From assembly GCA_021792015.1 (NCBI GenBank), contig JAJYVM010000090.1:1-11080 (forward strand): DNA of 11,080 bases, read 5' to 3'. Under the pieces are notes generated by a model. That model did no database searches. It saw nothing but the letters and a program-made list of their open reading frames with translations, and was not told the DNA's origin. Made by a program: the position numbers and the translations under genes. Source of the stretch: Bacillota bacterium (GTDB lineage Bacteria; Bacillota; Sulfobacillia; RBS10-35; JAJYVM01). Positions 6,760 through 11,080 of this stretch are shown piece after piece (position 1 is the stretch's first letter; every line of letters starts with the position of its first letter).

Positions 6760-7079
6760 AGCCAATCCCTCCCCTGTAGCCTCATCTCTGCTCTCGTCCG
6801 ACACGCTGCCCACACCGGCCTGGGCTCCGGGCGGCCACCCCCCAATGTGGCGATCTCCACGCGACGGCACCCGACCTGCCCCCCACTGCGACACGGCCTC
6901 CGAACAGCGCGCCGCGCCGAGGCCGCCAAATGACGGTTGCCCCTGCAGCCGGCCGTCACCTGCATGGGCCGCGGCTCTCTTGGCGGTCCACAGAAGGCCG
7001 TTCGACCCTGTTGCCCCCCTCCGAGTCATGACACCTTCGAGGCAGGCGGCGCCACGCGGGCCGCGGGCACGTCGGCTTG
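6760..7079. other. 320-base stretch between the arsB remnant and the MDR gene
   Basis: Apart from the ribosome binding site at its left end no functional element is clear. A TGACGG/CCGTCA pairing at 6931-6936 and 6953-6958 could form a modest hairpin. On the minus strand, in the frame of the second arsB segment, GSNGLLWTAKRA (near 6970-7010) faintly recalls the GSLATLLWxRxxR end of ArsB proteins. If real, it would be the decayed C-terminus after an internal deletion; this is weak. Confidence 0.3.
6768..6775 (-). promoter_or_regulatory. Ribosome binding site deciding the GTG start of the MDR oxidoreductase
   Basis: The minus strand reads AGGGGAGG, 8 bases before GTG at 6759-6757. It supports a GTG start over the later in-frame ATG (residue 17 of the chosen protein), which would remove the conserved NRRWVLAERP segment. 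Confidence 0.75.
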
Positions 7080-7711
7080 CCTCGCCGCCGGCCGGCTGCG
7101 TCACCAGCAGGTCGAAGAGGGTGGACGGCAGGTTGTTGGCGACGCTGGCGCCTGCCGCCGCCACGATCCAGCCTTGCGCGGGTAAGTGCCCGAGCCAGCC
7201 GGCGACGGTGGCGACCGCACCCGCGTCGCGCACGGCGAACACCACCAAGTTGATGGCGGTGGCGAGCAGGTGACACCCCGGGGGGCGGCCACCGCCTCGC
7301 TGTTCGCGGCAGCGCCTGCCCGTACAGCAGGTAGAGCGCGGTGAACGCCGCGCCTGCATCAGCCAGGCTCGCGGGCGGCATGGCCGCCGCGGACTGTATC
7401 GCGGGCACGTGGTAGAAGTCTGCCGCCAAAATGTCGACCAGATTGCTGGATGGCAGCGGCGTGCTGAATGCGTCGGCGATGAAGCCGTTGGCGATGAGGT
7501 AGGGCATCATCGCGGCTGGGGTGAGGCCGGCGGCCGCCAGCAGCTCGGCAGTGATTGGGGTCAGAATGAGGACCGTGCCGTCGTTGGTAAAGAGCGTGGC
7601 TGTGGCGGCGGAGAGCCCGATGAGGAGGAGGAAGGCGCGGCGGCCGTCGCCTCGGGCGGCGTGCAGGGCGGCCCAGCGGAACAGTCCGGCCGCGTCGCGG
7701 GCGCGCCAGAG
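7080..7711 (-). pseudogene. arsB: Remnant of an ArsB/CitM-type (ion transporter superfamily) membrane transporter: both ends lost and frameshifted
   Basis: Reading leftward from about 7711, one frame gives AAGLFRWAALHAARG, then TLFTNDGTVLILTPI, GFIADAFSTPLPSSNLVDI and LAADFYHVP, all typical of the ArsB family of arsenite/anion carriers. At a run of six C (plus-strand G6 at 7280-7285) the similarity moves to another frame: HLLATAINLVVFAVRD and VAAAGASVANNLPSTLFDLL, the family NNLP element. Removing one C from the run joins the two segments exactly. The N-terminal membrane segments that should lie right of 7711 are absent, and sequence after NNLP decays, so only about half of a roughly 430-residue carrier remains. 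A single-base sequencing error could explain the frameshift but not the missing ends. No start codon with a good ribosome binding site precedes it. Confidence 0.78.
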
Positions 7712-7911
7712 CACCGTGGAGGCCTTATCAAGGCGCTGGGTCCGGGCTCTTCCCCTCTCGAGCAACTCCAGTCAATGGCAGTCCGCGGAGGCGCCCTTCG
7801 CGAGTAGCGGCCGAACCATGACGCCAACTCAGCGAACTCTCAGGCCCGGCTCAGGCTGTCACAAGATCCCGCGCCCACCGTGAAGACATCACAACGGGCG
7901 GGGGGAATGGC
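7712..7911 (+). promoter_or_regulatory. Upstream region of the exporter operon
   Basis: These 200 bases separate the broken arsB end from the adaptor ATG at 7912. They contain the triple CTCAG array (7828-7854) and a purine-rich ribosome binding site (GGGGGGAA, about 7900-7907). No classic -35 is obvious downstream of the array, which would suit a promoter needing an activator. The -10 element could not be assigned with confidence. Confidence 0.5.
7828..7854 (+). promoter_or_regulatory. Three direct CTCAG boxes at exact 11-base period, putative OmpR/PhoB-type regulator site
   Basis: CTCAG starts at 7828, 7839 and 7850; the second and third copies extend to CTCAGGC. An 11-base period, about one helical turn, is the usual spacing for tandem winged-helix response regulators of the OmpR/PhoB class. 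The array ends about 57 bases before the adaptor start codon. No regulator gene is in the window. Confidence 0.5.
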
Positions 7912-9423
7912 ATGCGCCGGTGGCTTCCCTGGGTGCTGGTTCTCGCGTTGGTGGTCGGCGCCGCCGCCTGGCTGCACGACGGCCAGGCCGCCCCCAGCGG
8001 GGCTTCTCCATACCTGACGGCCACAGCCAGACGGGGCAATCTCACCGCGACGGTCTCGACCACAGGGTCGCTGGAGCCGGTCCGCGTCGCAGAGCTCACA
8101 GCCGTTGACGGCGGCCAGCTGACCGCCTGGAGCGTGACGGCCGGCGAGCGCGTCCAGGCCGAGCAGGTCCTCGGGCGTATCAACGACGCGGGCGGCCTGG
8201 CCACGCAGGTGCTCCAGATGGAGCAAACCCTGCTCTCCGACGAGGATGCCGCCCAGCAGACCACCCCCATCGACGCCGCGAGCCTGCGGCTGCAGGTGAA
8301 AATCGACCAGCAGTCGCTCGACGCGCTGGAGCAGCAGCAAGCGGACAACACACTCACCGCGCCGGCCCCCGGAGAGGTCACCAGCGTCGCGGTAAAGACA
8401 GGCCAGTATGTGACGGCCGGCCAAGACCTCCTCTGGGTCGGCAGCAACCCCCACCTGCTCTCCTCCAACTCCGACCAGGTGACCTGGGGGCAGAACACGG
8501 CGCTGACCAGCCCGGGCACGGCGCAGGTCGCCCGTATCCTGGTCCAGCAGGGCGACCTGGTCCACGCCGATGAGCCGGTGCTCGTGCTGGACGATCCGAC
8601 CCTGGGCCTGAAGATCCTGCAGGCACGGCAGACCCTGGCCCAGGCCCAGGCGCTGGCCGCCGGCGCCGCCGACCCCGCCGCGCTCTCGGCCGCAATCCTG
8701 AAGCAGAAGATCGCATCGGATCAGCAAGCGCTGGCGGCCCTGCGGGCCGACGAGCAGAAGCTGGCGGTGAGGGCGCCCTTTGCGGGTATCGTGGAGTCGG
8801 TGAGCGCCCGGGGCGGCCAAACCGTGACCGCGGGCGCGGTGCTGGCCACGGTGGCTGACGCCAGCCAGCTGGAGCTGCAACTGTCGGTCGATGAGCTGGA
8901 CGTCGACCGAGTCAAGGTCGGCCAGCCGGTGGCCGTGACGATCACCGCCCTGCCTGGCCGCTCCTTCACGGGCAAGGTGACCCAGATTTCGCGCGTGGGG
9001 AAGGTGAGCAACGGCAGGGCCACCTACGCGGCGACCGTGGTCCTGCCCACCCCGAGCGGGGCGCGCATCGGCATGGCGGCGGAGGCCAGCATCGACGTCG
9101 CCTCCGCCCAGGGCGCCCTGATCGTGCCCGTGGAGGCGATCCACACCGAGGGCGGGCGGACTGTGGTCGTCGTGAAGACGGCCTCCGGCTTTGCGACCGT
9201 CCCCGTCACCACCGGCCTGAGCAACACGACGGAGGTCCAGATCCTATCCGGTCTGGGGCCTGGTGAGGTGGTCGTGACCTCCCAGCTGGGCTCGGGCGCA
9301 TCCACTTCCACGGGGCCGCTGAACCTGCAGGGCAAGACGCTTGGCGGCGCGGGCTCGAGAGGACCGGGCGGTGGGCCGGGGGGCGGCCCTACGGCGCCTG
9401 CGCCAGGGGGCGGTCACGGATGA
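7912..9423 (+). CDS. MacA/HlyD-like periplasmic-adaptor-type subunit of an ABC exporter, with duplicated barrel-sandwich halves
   Basis: 503 residues. It begins with a short basic N-terminus and a membrane anchor or signal (about 5-20, WVLVLALVVGAAAW), so the bulk is outside the membrane. Four biotinyl/lipoyl-like half-motifs can be seen: about 53-92, 147-178, 196-228 and 283-316 (KLAVRAPFAGIVESVSARGG). Ordinary MacA adaptors have two. Short helical segments lie between halves 1 and 2 (about 122-146), and a longer Gln/Ala-rich helical hairpin lies between 3 and 4 (about 233-284). A beta-barrel (about 317-398, LQLSVDELDVDRVKVGQPV) and a membrane-proximal domain (about 399-460) follow. The tail from about 478 is Gly/Pro-rich and probably disordered. 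It most likely couples the downstream ATPase/permease pair to its substrate; the substrate is unknown. The ATG at 7912 follows a GGGGGGAA site, and the stop overlaps the next gene by ATGA. Confidence 0.87.
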   Translation: MRRWLPWVLVLALVVGAAAWLHDGQAAPSGASPYLTATARRGNLTATVSTTGSLEPVRVAELTAVDGGQLTAWSVTAGERVQAEQVLGRINDAGGLATQVLQMEQTLLSDEDAAQQTTPIDAASLRLQVKIDQQSLDALEQQQADNTLTAPAPGEVTSVAVKTGQYVTAGQDLLWVGSNPHLLSSNSDQVTWGQNTALTSPGTAQVARILVQQGDLVHADEPVLVLDDPTLGLKILQARQTLAQAQALAAGAADPAALSAAILKQKIASDQQALAALRADEQKLAVRAPFAGIVESVSARGGQTVTAGAVLATVADASQLELQLSVDELDVDRVKVGQPVAVTITALPGRSFTGKVTQISRVGKVSNGRATYAATVVLPTPSGARIGMAAEASIDVASAQGALIVPVEAIHTEGGRTVVVVKTASGFATVPVTTGLSNTTEVQILSGLGPGEVVVTSQLGSGASTSTGPLNLQGKTLGGAGSRGPGGGPGGGPTAPAPGGGHG

Positions 9424-10106
9424 TCGCATTGGAGGGCGTGACGCGCGCGTACGTCACGGGTGGCCCACCGGTGCCCGTCCTGCACCGGACTGACCTTCGG
9501 AGCGAGCGCGGCGAACGGGTGGCCCTGGTCGGAGCCTCCGGCTCGGGCAAGTCCACGCTGCTTCACATCCCCGGTGGCCTCGACCGTCCCACCGGCGGCG
9601 GCTACCGGTACGCCGGCCAGGATGTCGGCGTCATGGACGGCATCCGGCTGGCCACGTTCCGCCGGGACCATATCGGGTTCGTCTTTCAGGCGTTCCACCT
9701 TCTGCCCGTGCTGACCACCATCGAGAACGTCGAACTGCCTCTGGTCTACGCCGGCCTGCCAGCGGCCGCGCGCCGGCGGCGGGCGGCGGACCTTCTGGAG
9801 CGCCTCGGGCTGGGCCGCCACCTCCGCCACCGGCCCAATCATCTGTCTGGCGGCCGGCAGCAGCGCGTGGCGAGCGCCCGGGCCCTTGTCAACGACCCCG
9901 CCGAGACGGTGCTCGCCGACGGGCCGACTGGCAATCTCGATTCGCGCGCCGGCGCCGGGGTCGTCTCGCTCCTCGAGGCCCAGCATGTATCAGGCCGCAC
10001 CGTGATCGTGGTGACCCACGACGAGGCGCTGGCGGCGCGCTGCCCACGCGTGCTCCGGACCCAGGACGGCCGCATCGTGGCCGAGCAAGGGGGGCCGCCA
10101 GCATGA
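9420..10106 (+). CDS. MacB/LolD-type ABC exporter ATPase with a Walker B catalytic Glu-to-Gly replacement
   Basis: 228 residues, the standard length. Walker A is intact (GASGSGKST, 38-46, Lys44), as are the Q-loop Gln90 in FVFQ, the D-loop (NLD, 172-174) and the switch His200 in VVTHD. The MacB/LolD subfamily is recognised by IGFVFQAFHLLPVLTTIENVE and PTGNLDS. Three key places deviate: the signature reads LSGGR (142-146) instead of LSGGQ, Walker B reads VLADGPTGNLD with Gly168 where the catalytic glutamate of ADEPTGNLD should be, and one residue appears to be added in the loop before Walker B (PAETVLAD). Pro51 in HIPGG also replaces the usual Leu. A homodimer would lack both catalytic carboxylates, so it may bind ATP but hydrolyse it slowly, or the copy may be decaying. 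It overlaps both neighbours by ATGA. Confidence 0.9.
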   Translation: MIALEGVTRAYVTGGPPVPVLHRTDLRSERGERVALVGASGSGKSTLLHIPGGLDRPTGGGYRYAGQDVGVMDGIRLATFRRDHIGFVFQAFHLLPVLTTIENVELPLVYAGLPAAARRRRAADLLERLGLGRHLRHRPNHLSGGRQQRVASARALVNDPAETVLADGPTGNLDSRAGAGVVSLLEAQHVSGRTVIVVTHDEALAARCPRVLRTQDGRIVAEQGGPPA

Positions 10107-11080
10107 GTGTGTGGGAGAACGTGCGCCAGGGGATGCGCGGCGTGGCCCTCAACCGCATGCGCTCCCTCCTCACGATGCTGGGCGTCATCATCGGCGTGGC
10201 GACGGTGATCGCCCTCGTGGCGGTGGGCGCCGGCGCGCGGGCGGCGGTGCTGGCCCAACTTCGTGGCCTCGGTACGAACGTGATCTTCGTCTCCCCGGGC
10301 CCGAACGTGGAACTGAGGGCTGGGGACGCGGCCACTCTGCTCCAGCAGGTGCCGACCATCGCCGCGGTCGCGCCCGTCCTCACGGCCAGCCTGTCCGTGG
10401 CGGCGGGCGAGCAGCAGCAGACCACGACCGTGATGGGCATCACCTCGGCCTACCTGGCCATCCGAGGCGGCAGCATCGCCGCCGGCCGCGCCATCAATGC
10501 CTGGGACCAGCGGACCCGCGCCCGGGTGGCCGTCCTGGGCAGCTCGATCGCCGCCTCGCTCTACGGGGGCGCGTCCCCGCTGGGCCAGTCCGTGACGGTC
10601 GACGGCCAGCAACTGACCGTCGTCGGCGTCATGGCGCCACGGGGCACCTCGCTCAACGTCAACAACGACACCCTGGTCTACCTGCCGCTGAGCACCGCCC
10701 AGCAGCTGATGCAGACCTACGCCGTCAGCGTACTGTACGCGCAGGCCCGCTCGGCTGCGGTTGCATCGGTGACGGCCGATCAGATCAGCCGGATCTATGC
10801 GCTACGGTACGGTAATGCCCGCGCCGTCACCGTCAATAGCCAGGACCAGCTGATCGCCGCCAACCAGGACACGGGCCGGACGCTGACGGTGCTGCTGGGC
10901 AGTGTGGCAGGGGTTTCGCTCCTGGTGGGTGGGATCGGCATCATGAACATCATGCTGGTATCCGTCGTCGAGCGGACGCGCGAGATCGGCCTGCGCAAGG
11001 CCCTTGGCGCCACGGGCTCGGCCATCGCGCTGCAGTTTCTCGTCGAGGCCCTTCTGCTGAGCATTGGCGGCGGCATCCTC
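10103..11080 (+). CDS. MacB/FtsX-type ABC exporter permease (partial, C-terminus off the right edge)
   Basis: 326 residues are visible of an expected 400 or so. A cytoplasmic N-terminal amphipathic stretch (NVRQGMRGVALNRMRS) precedes the first membrane helix (about 21-44, LLTMLGVIIGVATVIALVAV). A large MacB-type extracytoplasmic core follows (about 45-258), with GLGTNVIFVSPG, VMGITSAYLAI, VAVLGSSIA, GQSVTVDGQQLTVVGVM and YLPLSTAQQ. The FtsX domain starts at about 262 with the second helix (VLLGSVAGVSLLVGGIGIMN) and the ATPase-coupling motif ERTREIGLRKALGA (290-303). All expected motifs are intact, in contrast to the ATPase. Its ATG overlaps the ATPase stop (ATGA, 10103-10106), so the three genes are translationally linked. 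The last one or two membrane helices lie beyond the window. Confidence 0.9.
   Translation, partial: MSVWENVRQGMRGVALNRMRSLLTMLGVIIGVATVIALVAVGAGARAAVLAQLRGLGTNVIFVSPGPNVELRAGDAATLLQQVPTIAAVAPVLTASLSVAAGEQQQTTTVMGITSAYLAIRGGSIAAGRAINAWDQRTRARVAVLGSSIAASLYGGASPLGQSVTVDGQQLTVVGVMAPRGTSLNVNNDTLVYLPLSTAQQLMQTYAVSVLYAQARSAAVASVTADQISRIYALRYGNARAVTVNSQDQLIAANQDTGRTLTVLLGSVAGVSLLVGGIGIMNIMLVSVVERTREIGLRKALGATGSAIALQFLVEALLLSIGGGIL

Noticed and set aside
6760..7359. Fusion of the arsB tail to the MDR oxidoreductase in one open frame
   Set aside because: The two share a stop-free frame, but a good ribosome binding site and a GTG start precede the complete MDR protein, and the intervening sequence has no domain; the shared frame is probably chance.
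7840..9144. Long open frame on the minus strand (434 codons) opposite the adaptor gene
   Set aside because: It is a shadow produced by high GC and codon-position bias. The encoded sequence is His/Gly/Arg-rich with no family motifs, while the plus strand encodes a clear adaptor.
10111..10815. Plus-strand open frame in a different register from the permease
   Set aside because: The register starting at ATG 10103 gives an intact MacB-type permease to the window edge; the other register gives Arg/Gly-rich sequence without motifs.
1..11080. CRISPR arrays, tRNA genes, transposases, selenocysteine-type in-frame TGA
   Set aside because: No spaced long repeats, tRNA-like cloverleaf, transposase motif or functional in-frame stop inside a conserved domain was found on reading both strands.

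Overview
The window is very GC-rich bacterial DNA with strong GGAGG-type ribosome binding sites, a twin-arginine signal and a Gram-positive-style split adaptor/ATPase/permease exporter. I would guess a high-GC member of the Bacillota side (Sulfobacillus/Thermaerobacter/Limnochordia-like) or a Chloroflexota relative, but no rRNA or marker gene is present to settle this. No tRNA, CRISPR array, intact insertion sequence or origin was seen.

Layout. (1) On the minus strand, 3487 down to 1, lies a molybdenum-hydroxylase maturation group: yqeB, yqeC and a permuted XdhC-family protein (yqeC and xdhC overlap by ATGA). A hairpin and a 327-base leader follow, then the start of a Tat-exported [2Fe-2S] subunit of a xanthine dehydrogenase-family enzyme that runs off the left edge. 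YqeB and YqeC are families tied to selenium-dependent molybdenum hydroxylases. (2) Divergent from yqeB across a 356-base gap, on the plus strand, is a gamma-glutamyltransferase-family Ntn hydrolase (3844-5409). It keeps the catalytic threonine but has lost most of the residues that hold the glutamyl group. (3) A 342-base convergent spacer with several hairpins separates it from a minus-strand CurA-type NADP-dependent MDR oxidoreductase (6759-5752). (4) Next is a broken minus-strand arsB/CitM-type transporter remnant (about 7711-7080), truncated at both ends and frameshifted in a C6 run. (5) From 7912 to the right edge, on the plus strand, is a three-gene exporter operon with ATGA overlaps at both junctions: a MacA-like adaptor with duplicated barrel-sandwich halves, a LolD/MacB-type ATPase whose Walker B glutamate reads Gly, and a MacB-type permease cut by the edge. 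It is preceded by three CTCAG boxes at an exact 11-base period, the geometry of an OmpR/PhoB-type response-regulator site.

How the genes fit together. The left third probably matures and supplies an exported, possibly selenium-dependent, molybdenum hydroxylase. The hydrolase and the MDR reductase look like small-molecule metabolism genes with no proven link to it. The exporter operon is a separate unit, and its promoter region begins close to where the arsB remnant loses its N-terminal half, which suggests a rearrangement there.
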